This document shows positions 17,059 to 29,492 of a DNA stretch of 64,000 nucleotides, piece by piece. The stretch lies in contig OX387183.1 of NCBI GenBank assembly GCA_947561395.2, positions 44,820,890-44,884,889 of the forward strand, read 5' to 3'. Under the pieces are notes generated by a model. The model made no database searches, had not been told where the DNA came from, and saw only the letters and a list, made by a program, of their open reading frames with translations. Positions within the stretch are counted from its first letter, which is position 1, and every line of letters begins with the position of its first letter. The DNA comes from Buxus sempervirens (taxonomy: Eukaryota; Streptophyta; Magnoliopsida; Buxales; Buxaceae). The translations under genes were made by a program, and so were the position numbers.

Positions 17059-18517
17059 CTTTAATGAATATTAATTAATATTCTAAAATTTTATTCAATT
17101 TAGATATCTTAAAGAAGGCCTCATGGTTAAATCTCTTTAGATCTAAACAATTCCTTATGGAATTTGGACTTTATTTGGTTCAAACTCTCCAAAGTATGAG
17201 TGATTTGGACTAAATTCTTGTCCTAGATGTTTTTACAGACCTCCTAACTCATTTGAATTCATTTGGATTTGATTTCAAGAGCTGGATACTCAGATCTAAG
17301 GATTTGGCATAGCCTCCACTCAATTTTTTATAGATCTAGACATAACCTGTACCCTGTCTTGGATCATTCATAACTTCATCATATGAATGAATTTTTGAAT
17401 GATTCTAGAGGCATGTAAAAGGTGAGGAAGTCTAGTTTAATCATGTAAAGTTTGAACAATTTATATGGAGCCAATTTTTCACACCATTTGATTGAAATTG
17501 ATGAGTTAGATCAAAACAATTTGATGTACTTGTTAATTTGATTGAGCACCAAAGGCTCATTTCAACTCCGTTTTGAATGATTTCAATTTCTAAGTCTTTA
17601 TTTATGAGTCTATTTTCAAATCCATTTGGTTTCATAAGTTTTCACTTTGATTTGAGCTTTGTGTGCTTGATTGACTTTGTGTTGCTCAGTAGCAAATTAC
17701 AGAGTCAATCAGTGATCATGTAAGCATATTTGGAAGAGCACACAAGCCACAAATGGATGAAGTTTTGAGTGAGGCCTATGACATTTGAAAGATACACCTC
17801 ATACTTCATTCACACCAATTTTCAAGGATTTATATGGAGCCAATCTCCACAAATAGGCTTTCAAAATTGTCTACTCATCACTTTTACTGTTTTACAACAG
17901 TAGTTTTAAGCAAGTATATCTTTCTAGTTTTAAATCAAATTTGAATGAAATTTTTACTGACTCTTCTACTTCATATAAGCTTTCAAATGGCTTTGGTTTC
18001 ACTCAATTTGAGTTTTAACTGGATGACTTATGGTTAATTGAAGTTTATTTGCTCAAATAGCTCTATTGCACCAATTTTCTCCAGCTTTGGTTTGATTTCA
18101 TTCTTATACATTTTTGTTTGATTTTTAATTTAATCATGAAGTCTTGAAGGAGATACATCCATAGAGAGAGTTCAGAATTCATTGGACTACTCATATGGAG
18201 AAATCACACATGTGTTTGTTCATTTTTACTTATTTTAGAATGACTTTGTGATGCAAGCATATAGCATGAATCAACATATGGCAACCATATTGTATGGATG
18301 AGTAGGGGTGCCTAACACCTTCCCTTACTCATAACCTAACCCCCTTACCCTATCCCTGGACCAAACCTTGAAGTAGAGCTCCTTTGGCTCTATCTCACTC
18401 TTTTATGTTCACTTTGGTGTCTATTCACACCTTAAATTTGAATGGTGGCAACTCCTTTGTTTTTGTGAAACCATGTGGTGTCTAGGAGGTCACTTAGATG
18501 ATTTCAATGTTCTCACA
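17059..18517 (+). repeat. 3' part of a Tat-like LTR interrupted by copia 1
   Basis: The end reads TGTTCTCACA at 18517, immediately followed by copia 2 RT sequence. The preceding 240 bp (motifs GGGGTGCCTAACACCTTCCC, GAATGGTGGCAACTCC, TGGTGTCTA) match, in reverse complement, the U5 end of gypsy 1's LTR near 12165-12390. The rest is AT-rich with TTTGATTT-like words. The LTR start would be left of copia 1, out of the window. Confidence 0.7.
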
Positions 18518-19548
18518 GTGCAAACTTGTTCATACATCAAGCTTCCAATAGCACTAGCATATGCTATATTTTTCATAGACTCATTTTCAATGTTATTTCT
18601 TGGGCATTGATTTTTATTAAACTTATCTCCCTTTACAATAGGAACATCACCAGGTACACAATTTTGCATATCAAATTTCTCAAGAACCCGTTGAATGTAT
18701 GTCTTTGAGAAAGCCCTAACAAACCACGATGCCTGTTACGGTGAATTTTAATACCAAGTACAAAAGAAGCTTCCCCAAGACCTTTCATTTCAAAATGTGA
18801 GGATAACAAATATTTGGTTTCATGGAGCAATCACAAATCACTACTGGCAAGGAGAATATCATTCACATACAGCACAAGAAAAATAAATCTCCTCCCACTG
18901 ATTTTGAGATAAATGCACTGATCAACTGTATTTTCCACAATTCCAAATGAGGTAACCATTTCATCAAATGTCAAATACCACTGCCTGGATGCCTGCTTAA
19001 GCCCATATATGGATTTCTTCATTTTTCAAACCATATTTTCTTTTCTTTTAATCTCAAAACCTTCAACCTATCTTATATAAACATCTTCATAAAGATCTCC
19101 TTTTAAGAACATTGTTTTGACATCCATCTGATGAAGGTCCAAATCATAATGAGCTAGAAGTGCCATAATAATTCTGAATGAATCTTTTGAGGAAACTGGT
19201 GAAAAGTTCTCACTGTAATCAATACCCTCTCTCTGAGTAAATCCTTTAGCAACCAATCTAGCCTTGTGCCTTTCAACATTTCCTTTAGAGTCCAACTTTG
19301 TCTTAAACACCCATTTAAAACCAATTGGCTTAATATGTGAAGGAATTTCAACAAGTTCCCAAACTCTATTATTATCCATAGATCTCATTTCTTCTTGCAT
19401 AGCCTCAATCCATTTATCTAAATCTAGACTTAGTAAGGCCTGACTAAAAGATACAGGATCAATATTGTGCCCAATATTAAAATCATTCTCCATTAAATAC
19501 ATAATATAATCATTAGGAAGTGCTAATCTTCTTTCTCTCTGAGATTTC
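18518..19548 (-). pseudogene. pol: Copia 2 reverse transcriptase, inactive
   Basis: Motifs in order: WIEAMQEEMRSMDNNRVWEL, KWVFKTKLDSKGNVERHKAR, LVAKGFTQREGIDY, FSPVSSKDSFRIIMAL, LHQMDVKTMFLKGDL, KKSIYGLKQASRQWY, LVLYVNDILLASSD and KGLGEASFVLGIKIHR. The catalytic YVDD is YVND here, so one metal-binding aspartate is lost. Stops and frame changes occur near 19068, 19023, 18831 and 18640. The copia RT ends abruptly in the segment before 'VCT' at 18518. Confidence 0.88.
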
Positions 19549-19847
19549 TGTAAGCACCTCATTTTTGCACCCCTCTAAAAAGCCAGAAAGCAAAACCCTA
19601 AAAGACTGGTCGAAACCCTAAGGAGCAGAAGGTGATTTTCTGCCTAAGCCCAAATTGATTGTCATGCCCTATCCCAATGGATAGAGAATCCCGACACAGT
19701 TCCAACACAATTAAGTTTGCATGAATCGGAATCCAAATGGAGAAAATATGAGCAAAACAACGCCAAGTGCAAAATGGTAATTAAGCACAGAAGGACCCGT
19801 CGCTTGACAAGTGTGTGGGCCTCACTTGATAAATGGCAAATTTAAGT

Positions 19848-22069
19848 TGTAACGACCCAACACAGCGAGGTATTGTCTGCTTTGGGCCTTAGCCAGCACG
19901 GTTTTGTCCTCAAAAGGTGCCTCGCTTGGTTAAGTCATTACAAATGGTATTAGAGATAGATCTGGGTCCAGTAGTCCGTGGCTAATGTGGGTCCTGGCAT
20001 TGCCCGTAGGAGGTGGTTGGATCGACGAGGGCGGGCCCATGAGGGGCTGGCAGGCTTCCAGGTTGCCACTGCACAGAGACGTGCAGCCCTGAGGGGGGAT
20101 ATTGTGATATCCCGATCCCACATTGGAAACAGATGAATACCCTGTATAGTATAAGAGTCAGGGAGAACACTCTAACTAGCGAGGTGTCTTTTGAGGACAA
20201 AACTGTGCGGGCTTAGGCCCAAAGTGGACAAGTAGCTTTTTCCCAAACAGCATTGATCGCATGTTTTGTTCATTTTCAGGTTCAGATTTGATGAAACCAG
20301 AAATTTACCTGAATTCTGTTAGTAGGATACTGTTTGATCTGTGTTGTATCTTTTGTCTAATTAGATTAAATTCGAAATGGTGTATTTGAGTTATTAGGTT
20401 GATTCTCATCATGTTATAAGTGTTTGGTTGAAGTAATTTGATTCAGTCCTTAAGAAAATACATTTGCCGAAAGTTGGAGAAACGTAGGATTGAGAAATGA
20501 GCTAGACACTGAGTAGTGCCTAGGACTGCTGACCTTCTTGAGGTCAGCATCAGTTCAAATTGTGGAGAAGGCTGAGGGGCACCAACCTCTAAAGGTTAGC
20601 GCCCACTCACTTTTCATTAGCCATGTGCGGCTAATCCAAAATTAAGTATATTCATTTGTTTTAAAGCCTAAAACTAGTTCTAAGTATCTATAATATTTGT
20701 TAGTAGTAGAATAATATAATTGGGAGATAAGAAATCCTTACAATTGAAATTTGGAAGAATCAAATGGTAAGTTGAAGGGTCCTCGGTTGAAAACAGCCAC
20801 TTCAAGAGGAGTGCGGCTGATGTGGTATCAAAGCCTGACTATAATTTTGGTTCTCAAACCTATTCAAATAAATTTATTTAAGATCAAATAAACATCTAGA
20901 GTTATTAGATTCATATGAAGATCAAAATATTAATATGGAATAAGAGTTTTGTGGGGGAAACATAATACCAAGGCATATAACAAATTTCTGCAGCATATAA
21001 TTGAGATTCTTTTAAGCTTATCTTGTGTCAATTCTTTTTAGTTGCTTCATTGAGTTATTCAAGATATGGTTGGGAGTTCAGAACCGTTAGTAGCCTAAGG
21101 AAAATTTATCTTGACAATAAGGATTAAGAACTAATTAGAATTGGGATCAATTAATAGAAAAATTGTAAATCTGAAATTTATACATTAAGAGAATTAGTTA
21201 TTCGGGAAACCCTTGAGCTAATTTAACCGCATTGAAGTAGATGAAGTTATGGCTTGACCTGAATATTGTTTTTAATAAGTTTTTGTAATAAGTTGCTGGT
21301 TAATGACTTTGGGTGGTAAAATGAAGTAAAGTGAACAGATGAGTAATTCTAGGAGCTGTTTTGTCATTTAGTGTTTAATCGAAATTTTCAATGCGGGCTT
21401 TGTTTTAGTTATAATGTGTTTAACCCTAAGAAACTCCAGCTTTGAGGTGATATCTATTTTAATGGAATTCTATGGAAATTATTGTGCTGAACCAGATTTG
21501 AAAATATTGATTGGTTCACGAAGGCTTTAATTGAGTACTGTCTTCATATTGAAAGTCGGTATTGCAAATGCATATTATGCTTGATCACACTTGTCTGTAT
21601 GTTGCTTTATTCGACGGATTACTTTTGGTTTGAATTGAGACTTTTGTTTATTTGTTGGTTTAATTTTAAGCTATTTAGGGCTTACCTCATTATGGATCCA
21701 TAATTTAGCTAGTTAGTGAAGTCTGTCTATTTTGTTTGGTTAAAGTCTAGTCTCCTTCATGTGTTTCCTCTATATGGAGAGGCCTTCCATGAGGGAAGTG
21801 CTGCAAATCAAATTACCCATGCGCGTTTCCTCCATGATAGAGAGGCCTTCCATGAGGGAAGTGCTTCAGCAGCTCCGTTTCCACCCCAGAGGGGGTGAGG
21901 TCTATTATTGGCATCAGATTCATCAGTGGATTTCAGACTGGATTGTTATCCGTTTTCACCCTAAAGAGAGTGAGGTCTTGTGGTTTCTTCTAAGAGGTGC
22001 CTTTTGAGGGCAAAACCATGCTGGTTGAGACCCAAAGTGGACAATACCTTGCTGAGTTGGGTTGTTACA
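19848..22069 (+). mobile_element. Chimeric 2.2-kb LTR/TRIM-like insertion with 76-bp inverted ends
   Basis: Perfect 5-bp duplications TAAGT lie at 19843-19847 and 22070-22074. The first 76 bp (TGTAACGACCCAACACAGCG...) are the reverse complement of the last 76 bp with about 12 mismatches, nearly all transitions. At 19945 comes ATTACA then AA and TGGTATTAGAG, like a Met-tRNA primer site; a purine run GAGGGGGGATAT precedes TGTGATATCCCG at 20102, like a polypurine tract and LTR start. The rest (20240-21990) resembles the Tekay-like LTR at 40390-43078, sharing CTGACCTTCTTGAGGTCAG and the GGAGAGGCCTTCCATGAGGG word. Confidence 0.75.
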
Positions 22070-22245
22070 TAAGTGCTAAAAGGCGAAAACAAAAACAAAA
22101 TAAAGATAATATCAGTAAAATCTTAAAATATCTTAAATTAATTAATAAATAAAAAATAAAAATTGGAAGAATCTGATTGGTCCTGAGTGGGCGGCTGAGT
22201 CACCTCAGCCATCAACTCAAGCCAAAAAGGGGAGAAAAAGTTCGT

Positions 22246-22441
22246 GACCGCATAAAGTACGCGGTCGATTTTTGCGGTGCACTGTTTGAGCAATCAATCA
22301 CGTCCTCATTTTATGTGCACACGCTTTTAGCGCTCTGACCAACACGCTACGCGCGTTAAAGCTATCCCCTAATGTTGAAAAGACGCGTCGTGTCCGTATA
22401 ATATATGCAAGCATGACGAAACCGCACATACTATGCGGTTT
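22246..22441 (+). promoter_or_regulatory. U3 palindromes of LTR-T copy A (ACCGCA/TGCGGT type)
   Basis: GACCGC (22246-22251) pairs with GCGGTC (22261-22266); AAACCGCA (22419-22426) pairs with TGCGGTTT (22434-22441). Both lie upstream of the TATA box at 22483. Confidence 0.65.
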
Positions 22442-22482
22442 TGACCAGATAGCATACTATGTGCAGATTTTTATCTGTGTTC

Positions 22483-22490
22483 TATAAATA
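22483..22490 (+). promoter_or_regulatory. TATA box of LTR-T copy A
   Basis: TATAAATA in GTTCTATAAATAGAAAATC, followed by a C/T-rich leader, as in copies B, C and D. Confidence 0.75.
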
Positions 22491-22746
22491 GAAAATCTGA
22501 ACACAGAAGCAGGGGTTGGTCATTTTCAACTGATCTTTCTCCACCTTCTGAGCATCTTCAACCTCTGAACCACCCAAGCTCTCTCAAATCCCCATTATAC
22601 CCCCCAAACCTCTTCTTTCATCTTCTTCTCCCTTTCTTATCAACAAGAGGACAAGAAGAAGGGTTTTTGAGGAGCCTAGGAAGGCTCTTAGCTGCTATCC
22701 ACGTCCACCAAGGGACCACCACCTCTCCAAGAAGGAAAATAATCCC

Positions 22747-22753
22747 AAGGTGA
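22747..22753 (+). promoter_or_regulatory. Conserved 5' splice donor in LTR-T copy A
   Basis: AAG|GTGAG with GT at 22750-22751, 267 nt past the TATA box. Copies B, C and D have a donor at 288-295 nt. Confidence 0.55.
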
Positions 22754-24637
22754 GTGTTTTCCTTGGGTTTTGTTTAGTATATGTAAGAATGAACATATTG
22801 TGAGCATGTTTTTATTGGTTTTGTCTCTTCTTCTTTTGGAGCATGTTTTCTACTATCCCTCCACCCACTTTTCCCTCGTTTCTTCATGTTAATAAACTTC
22901 CCATGGTAAGGGGAAAGGCCAGAGATCAAAGAAGAGAGAGAGAGGGGTTGTTTATACCTTTTAAAGCATGTCGTATAAGGTCCCTCTATATACTGATTTT
23001 TCTTTATCTCATTTTAAGGAGGGCATGTCCTCCTCCCCCTCTCGTCCAATGTACCCCTAAATCCCCCTTTCCCTTCTTTTAAAAGTGTTATTTTCCTAGT
23101 CTCTTTGCATGATCGCTTGTTTCATGTAGTATATCATTTTCTTTCATAGTTTTGAAAGCATGTCAAGTGAAACATGGCACACACTACACCACTCTATTAT
23201 CTACTGTTTTGGTACACCATGAAGGCTCACATACACATACACGTATAGCACCCTAGAAGCATGTTTAGGATCTATTTTCTGCCTTCTTTACCACCATGAG
23301 CAGTGATATATAGCACTCTTGTTAGCATATTACACCCACTATTTAGGTTGTTATGTACATGCTTGATCCCCTTAGGATTTCCCCCTTTTCCCTTCATTGT
23401 TTTCACACACTTTAAAGCCTATATCTACATGCATGTTTAGTGCTGGTATATCTACCTTTTATGTTGGTATTTTGTTGTTGAATAAATACTTGATTGGTTT
23501 GGCCGAATAGACCATGACCATGGCCTTTCAGGCCACCCTTTCCTCTCCTCATGGAGAGGAAGGGAGGTCATCCTTAACACATGAACAGGGACCTCTAGAG
23601 TCCCTGTTCCAAGCTTGAGTAAGTGCTTTTGGAGAGGGAGAAAGCCCCAAGCTATTCTCCCTCCTTCCTTCCTTTAAAGAAAGCAAAAAGCGTGGAGTTT
23701 TGGCAAGAGGATGAGCATTGGAAGCCACTGTGGGTCAACACTGTGACCCACAGGCATGCTCAGAGCCTTGGGGAGGAGGAGCCCCTGTCCCCCTCCCAGA
23801 AATTGAGTTTTTGTGTATTTCGGGTCTTGCCCGCATACTCAGGGTGGTTCAGCCCTGCCCACACACCATATACGAACAGGGTCTACCCGCACAGTGTATG
23901 CAGGCAGCACCCAGAAACCCTCCAGAACCTATGTTTTCGGGTTTAAACCAATTTCATCCAACTTAATCAATCTCTGTTGATACCTTTAGGCCTCTGGTTA
24001 ATCTAAGGCCCTCCTTTTGAGACTTAGGCCCACTTGGACCCAACAAGACTTCCATGTGGGCCTTCCAATGGGGCCCACACCCGACAAGCCCAATAGGCTC
24101 ATTAAAAGTATAAACCAACAAATAATCTTGCATGTTTAATCCATCTCCGAACCAAATAAACCAACTCCAACAAATGGGTTATCCAACGTAACCCCAAACG
24201 GGACTTGGGCTTGATTTGAGCCCAACTTGGCATCCCGTGGGCCTTCCAAAGGGGCCCACCTTAGACCAATATTACTTCAATTAATAAAGATAAAATCTAA
24301 TAATTAAGAGGGACCCACACCACTCAGGTGGTCCCCACAGACTTAATAAAGTGTTGCATATCGGATTAGGATTGGGTGAGTAAACCAAAACCGAGTTGAC
24401 TCGCTAGAGGCTAACCAGGATGACCTGTGGGATTCATCTTTTGACGGGGCGGACCGGGGTGTCTACAGACTTCCCCGAACTGTAACCAATCCCTTTCCCA
24501 GAATTTCAATGGGTAGACCACCTAATAGACATCATTTAAGCATCCAGGTGTCTGCCTGCACCCCATCAGGCAGTGGCGACTCCTAACCCCCCTCTCCCCT
24601 CGCATCCCGTGTGAGCCCATGGGTCGACATGCGCACA

Positions 24638-25735
24638 ATCTCCTAGGAGGTTGTTCAACAATTGTCTCAACAGGTATAGGAGTGGAATCAATAGGCTCTA
24701 CAAGATGCTCTATCTCATCATTAATAATTTCAACTGGCCGATCACGATTCTCTTGTATAACTGGAATTGGTACAACTATTTGTGGAGTTTGAGAATCAAT
24801 TTCTTTTATTTCAAAACCCCCACTGACACCAGCATCATTTTCTAAAAATTTTGCAGTAATTGATTCAACGACTTTGGTGCCACAACTATGACAGTAGAAT
24901 TTATAACTTTTAGATCTTTCTGAATACTCAATGAAAAAACTAGGAGTAGACTTAAAATCCAGTTTCTTTTCAAAAGGATTATAGATCTTAACTTAAGCTT
25001 GACAACCCCAAACTCTGAAGTAGGTTAAGTTAGGTTTACGTTCTATCCACAGTTCAAATGGAGTTTTAGAAACAGCCTTACTAGGAACTCAGTTCGAAAT
25101 ATACATAGCAGTCTTCAATGCTTCTCCACATAGATATTCAAGCAAATTGGTTTTACTCATAATACTTCTAACCATATCCATAAGAGTTCTATTTCACCTT
25201 TCTGATACACCATTCTGCTTTGGTGTACCACGCATAGTGTAATATGCTACTATCCCACATTCTTGCAAATACTTAGCAAAAGGACCCATATTTTGATCAG
25301 ACTCATCATATCTGCCATAATATTCTCCACCCTTGTCAAATCTCACAACCTTAATGCTCTTGCCACACTACTTCTCAACTTCATCTTTAAAAATTTTAAA
25401 CTTTTCCAATGCTTGAGATTTATCATTAATCAAGTAGACATATCCATAACGAGAGAAATCATCAATGAAAGTAATGAAATATTTATTTCGACATATGGTA
25501 GAAGACAAGGGTCCACAAGTGTCAATATGGATCAATTCCAACAAATTTTCTCTCCTTATTGATCCTTTTCATTTACTTTTTGTCAACTTTCCCCTTATAC
25601 AGTAAACACAAGTATCATAGTCTGAAAAATCTAAGGAAGGAAGAATTTCAGTTTTAATTAATCTTTCCATTCTTTCTCTTGAAATATGCCCCAACCGTTT
25701 ATGCCACAACATGGAAGAGTGTTCCTTTAATTATG
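24638..25735 (-). pseudogene. pol: Copia 2 gag-pre-integrase, integrase and pol linker, decayed
   Basis: Minus-strand pieces in order: MLWHKRLGHISRERMERLIK, CVYCIRGKLTKSK, a HIDTCGPLSS block with the first integrase aspartate, VRFDKGGEYYGRY with the second aspartate, YTMRGTPKQNGVSER with the catalytic-Glu region, ALKTAMYISN, KTPFELWIERKPNLTYFRVW and a long acidic linker (EIKEIDSQTPQIVVPIPVIQ). Several in-frame stops, for instance before the Asn that follows GVSER, show decay. The linker ends at the insertion site of LTR-T copy A. Confidence 0.85.
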
Positions 25736-25790
25736 GATCTTTGCTTTAAACCTGTAAAACTAATGAATCATAGCTGAAATTAACTTCACA

Positions 25791-26056
25791 CCTTGAACTT
25801 CAATTTCTTAACTTAAAGCACATTAAAATAACTATAAAACTCAGAGAAATTCATAAGAAACCTAACCATTCGTTTTTAAAACCTCATAAATGTATAATTC
25901 AAACGTTTAGTATGCTTTAAATAAAACTAAGTGATAACTTACCTGTTTTGTGTAGATTCCAACAACTACTACTCTAATCCAAAGCCCAGCCATACTCTTT
26001 AAACCCCTTTGGAAATTCTATAGCAACTCTTCCACTCTCTTCCAGATTAAACCAAT
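25791..26056. other. No recognisable feature
   Basis: AT-rich sequence to the right of the copia 2 coding remnant. Gag and protease expected here are absent, so a deletion is likely. I see no ORF or repeat. Confidence 0.5.
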
Positions 26057-26696
26057 TGTAGAACCATGGCGATCGCTAGATCAACACAAATCTTACACGG
26101 GACTTAAAAAAATATAGGAATCACCACCATCCTATGAATGGTCACCAAAGTGTTCAAAAACAATAAAATGAGCCAAAGAAGGCTCAATTTGTAGTCTACA
26201 CTAGATTTAGGGTAAGGGGATTAGGTTATGAGTGGGGAAGGTGTCAGGCACTCCTACTCATGCACTTTAATTAGTTTCCATATATTTCATCATTTTAAAA
26301 ATTGCGTGCATAACAAAACATAAAACATAAAGATAAGGAAACAAATCACAATGAAAATATATGATCCTTAGTGAAGATCATCCTATGGGTTAGTATACTC
26401 TTCATTAGTAGATCACATTCTAAACCCTCTAATGTAATTAAAATCAAAGAATAAAAAATAAAAGTAAAAACCCAAAATCATGAATCTAATAATCAAAGAT
26501 ATTTGAATTTTAATATTATAAAATGGATAGCATAGGTTAAATCATTCACCCAGACCTCAAATCAGTCTCAAATCAATTTAAATTAAATCCGTTTGAAAGT
26601 AGACTCAAAAAAAACTTTAGAAAGTAGAATGAAAAAAACCATATTTAAAACGAATGAGCTATGCTCATTTGAAGTGACAGGTTCTGCAATTAATAT
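26057..26696 (-). repeat. Tat-like LTR fragment
   Basis: Starts TGTAGAACCATGGCGATCGC in plus-strand view and continues with CACCACCATCC, GGTCACCAAAGTG and GGGTAAGGGGATTAGG, then GGTGTCAGGCACTCCTACTC. These are the U5-end words of gypsy 1's LTR (12155-12400) and, inverted, of the LTR ending at 18517. It is interrupted at 26697 by a Tekay-like solo LTR. The far end after 32243 is not recognised. Confidence 0.6.
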
Positions 26697-27938
26697 TGTA
26701 ACGCCCCGGATCCGTATTGTTCATTAAAGTTATAACATGTCTCATGGAGTGTTATGTATGGGCCCAAATTTCATATGCCAACTCATATTAATAACATGGG
26801 TCATATACATCAAAGTGCAGAAATTAAAACTTCTATTTTAAGTGTGGGAATTAAACCAATCCACGAAGAATGTATATCTCTAATCAAATCTGATACCAAT
26901 TCAAACCCAATCAAAATACAAGTTACGATAGAACTATCAATATCTACAAAGCAACCTACAATGTCTAAGGAAGGTAATAATCCCCCTCCCTATGCAAATC
27001 CTCTGGCTCTACCCCAATAGTCGTGTAATCTCTGAGTGTATCTGAAAACAAAACAAAACAAAACGTAATGAGATACGAATATCCCAGCAAGTAGGACATG
27101 CATACTAAAACATTTTACCACATTCCTAGAATCATGCCATGACGAAGAATTACAATAAATGAATCAATAATAATAATACAAGGCAATTCAGATAAACCAA
27201 TACTATCTCGTTAACATCGATAATCAAATAACAACCCCCAAAGTATTATAAACTAAGTACATTGTGGCAAATTTCATGTAGTTCACTTTAATTGATTAAT
27301 CAACATACCGGAGCAACATCCACACCTCCATGTACATAGTCCGGCCTACTTAGGGTTTTGGTACTCTGAAATGACGGCCTACTCAGGGTTTTGTCATCCA
27401 ATGCCGGCTGTAAGCACCTCATTTTTGCGCTCCCGGAAAAGCCAGAAATGCAAACCCTGAACAAAAGTCAAACCCTGAGGGGTCAAAAAGTTGACTTTTG
27501 ATCAGGTGAAAATTGGCCACCTTGCTTTATCTCAATGGATAGAGAATCCCGACATGAGTACAACGCAACTGTGTTTGCAGGAATCGGAGTCCGGATGAAG
27601 GTTCTGCGGGCAGTCAAACTTAAGGGAAGGCCAAAAGTTGACTTTTCCTCGAACCCCGTGTCAAGTGCTTAGCCCTATGTCATTAAATAGAGGGCTCCGA
27701 TACGAGTTCAACGCAATTGAGTTTCCTCAAATCGGAGTTCGGATGAAGGAGATATGAGCTATCGAAGTTTCCGAGCAGCAAAACCAAAAACTGCACACGT
27801 GGCAGTCAACGCAGCAAAATATCTCGGGGACTAAATCTTAAATATCCAAAATTCGCACGGGGCGATCCGTAGATATCCAAAAGTGTCAAATCGGTCGAAT
27901 CGGTCAAGTCGAAGGGCAAATCCATAATTTTCCAAATT

Positions 27939-28185
27939 GTATCCGGTCAAATATGCCGGATACACTAGCTCCCCTTCATAACCGGACTCAAATACCGGAT
28001 ACAAAAAGATTTTCACGCGAGATTCGCGCCGATCGCCCAACAAATTCGCGGCGGCATTTAAATTTGAAATGATTATGTTTTGTATCCGGCATTGAATGCC
28101 AGATACAAAGGAGCCTTAGTGTATCCGGCCATGAAGGCCGGATAAGGAGAGACCTTAGTGTATCCGGCCTGAGTTGCCGGATACA
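27939..28185 (+). promoter_or_regulatory. U3 palindromes of LTR-T copy B (TATCCGGC/GCCGGATA type)
   Basis: Four inverted pairs: GTATCCGG/CCGGATAC (27939-27963), TGTATCCGGCAT/ATGCCAGATACA (28081-28107, one mismatch), TATCCGGCC/GGCCGGATA (28122-28144) and TGTATCCGGC/GCCGGATACA (28159-28185), the last ending 11 bp before the TATA box. Confidence 0.8.
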
Positions 28186-28195
28186 TTAAGTTGTC

Positions 28196-28203
28196 TATAA
28201 ATA
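28196..28203 (+). promoter_or_regulatory. TATA box of LTR-T copy B
   Basis: TATAAATA in GTCTATAAATAGC, 11 bp after the last U3 palindrome. Confidence 0.8.
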
Positions 28204-28483
28204 GCAAACAGCAGCTCATTTTTCGTTTGTTGGCTTATCTTTGGATGTATCCCAGCTCTTCTCCCCCACTTGCTCACCTCCGAATCCCACCTCTATCACC
28301 TTCCTCAACCCTCTTTCACCTCCAAAGACCAATCGAAACCACACCCAACCTTTGCCTTCTTCTTCTTCACCTTCTCCATTAAAACAAGGAGGTCTGCTGC
28401 TGTTGCTGCCAAAAGGAGGAGCTCCAGCCTCCCTTTCCTGCTGTAAGGAGGCGTCAACACACCCCAAAAGGGTTCTAAGACCT

Positions 28484-28490
28484 CAGGTAT
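28484..28490 (+). promoter_or_regulatory. Splice donor in LTR-T copy B
   Basis: CAG|GTAT with GT at 28487-28488, 291 nt past the TATA box, at the end of a C/T-rich leader. Confidence 0.5.
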
Positions 28491-29492
28491 CACTCCTCCC
28501 TATATCATGTTCATCATATATTAAATTTAGATTTTTCGGTGGTATTTTCTTCTTCTTGTCTTCTTGTTCTGCATGGTCTGGTTTTCGCATGTTTGTATGC
28601 ATGTATTTGGTGTCCTTTTCATGGCATGAAGCCACCACGAGTGGGGAGTCCACGCAGGCCTCCTAAGGAAGCATGTGAGTCTAATATGATGCCATGTCTA
28701 TTGTCCTTGGGTTGCTGTCCAGGGACTCACCTGAAGCCTTTTTTATTTTTTTGAAGGAGCATGTTCCTTCTTAGATTTCAGTCCAATGTACCCCCATAAG
28801 CCCTCCCCCCTCTCTTCCTTTCTCTAGTTAACTTGGTTTTGTTTGCATGTGATTATTTGCAAGTGTCATTATGGCTGGGATGAGCGCGTGATAGGACTAA
28901 GTTTTATGTGTGAAGCTTGAGGTTATGGGCCTGCTCAAACCTCTGTTCAATGTTTTCTTCTTAGTTTGGTGGTTGCTGGAGGTGCCAAATGTGTTCACTT
29001 TACCACCTTTGCTTTTGCTAAGGCCATTCCCCCATGAAGCACCCGTTTTGTTTTAAGAAGCATGACCCCCCACCCCTCTCTCCACTTGCTCTTTGCGTGT
29101 CTAAGCATGAGTTCTGTGTTTATAACATGCTAATCGAAATTTGCAATGTTTCGTTGCTGATTGGGTGATCACTTGTTGCTTAGGACTGTAAAACTCCGCT
29201 CCCTCCGCCCTAAGTCTCCCCCAACATGACTCACCTGAGCTGCTGCTGAGGGCAGCAGCAGCATTCACACCCTTGGCATGCCTCCCCCCCATTGTCCTGC
29301 TGGAAAGTCCCAAAAGAAGGCCTAAATGGGGCCTCTCCCCAAACCTGAATCAATGTGGGCCTGCCCAGGGGCCCACAAGACTTTTAAAATGCCCTAGGAA
29401 ACCCCTGGAATCAACCCCAAGTGGCAGAACCCAAAAAAGAGCATTTCAGGGTGATCTGGCAACTCAGGCCGGATCACCTAGGGTTCATGCAT

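Larger units (their letters stand above)
19549..24637 (+). repeat. LTR-T copy A: solo LTR of the gypsy 3 family (with nested insertion)
   Basis: Starts TGTAAGCACCTCATTTTTGC and ends GGTCGACATGCGCACA. It is flanked by ATTTC (19544-19548) and ATCTC (24638-24642), a 5-bp target duplication with one C/T change. Without the nested element it is about 2.86 kb. It shares its start, TATA region, splice donor, GGGCCCAC-rich U5 and the terminal TCAGGCAGTGGCGACTCC motif with copies B, C and D. No internal region, so a solo LTR left by recombination. Confidence 0.9.
18518..25790 (-). mobile_element. Copia 2: decayed Ty1/copia element split by LTR-T copy A
   Basis: Minus-strand coding runs gag-pre-integrase and integrase (25735-24638), then a 5.1-kb insertion (19549-24637), then RT (19548-18518), where a second LTR cuts it. 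Removing the insertion plus one copy of its 5-bp duplication restores a continuous frame through the pol linker, direct evidence that both halves are one element. Gag, protease and both LTRs were not found on the right side. Confidence 0.85.

Noticed and set aside
20102..20233. Hammerhead ribozyme (retrozyme) in the TRIM-like segment
   Set aside because: The TGTGATATCCC start and Met-type primer site suggested a retrozyme, but I found no CTGANGA core paired with a GAAA element and matching stems.
28241..28666. 141-codon plus-strand ORF in LTR-T copy B, with counterparts at 52837-52487 and 62430-62194
   Set aside because: They lie in the C/T-rich leader; the predicted peptides are low-complexity and not conserved between the copies, and they cross the splice donor.
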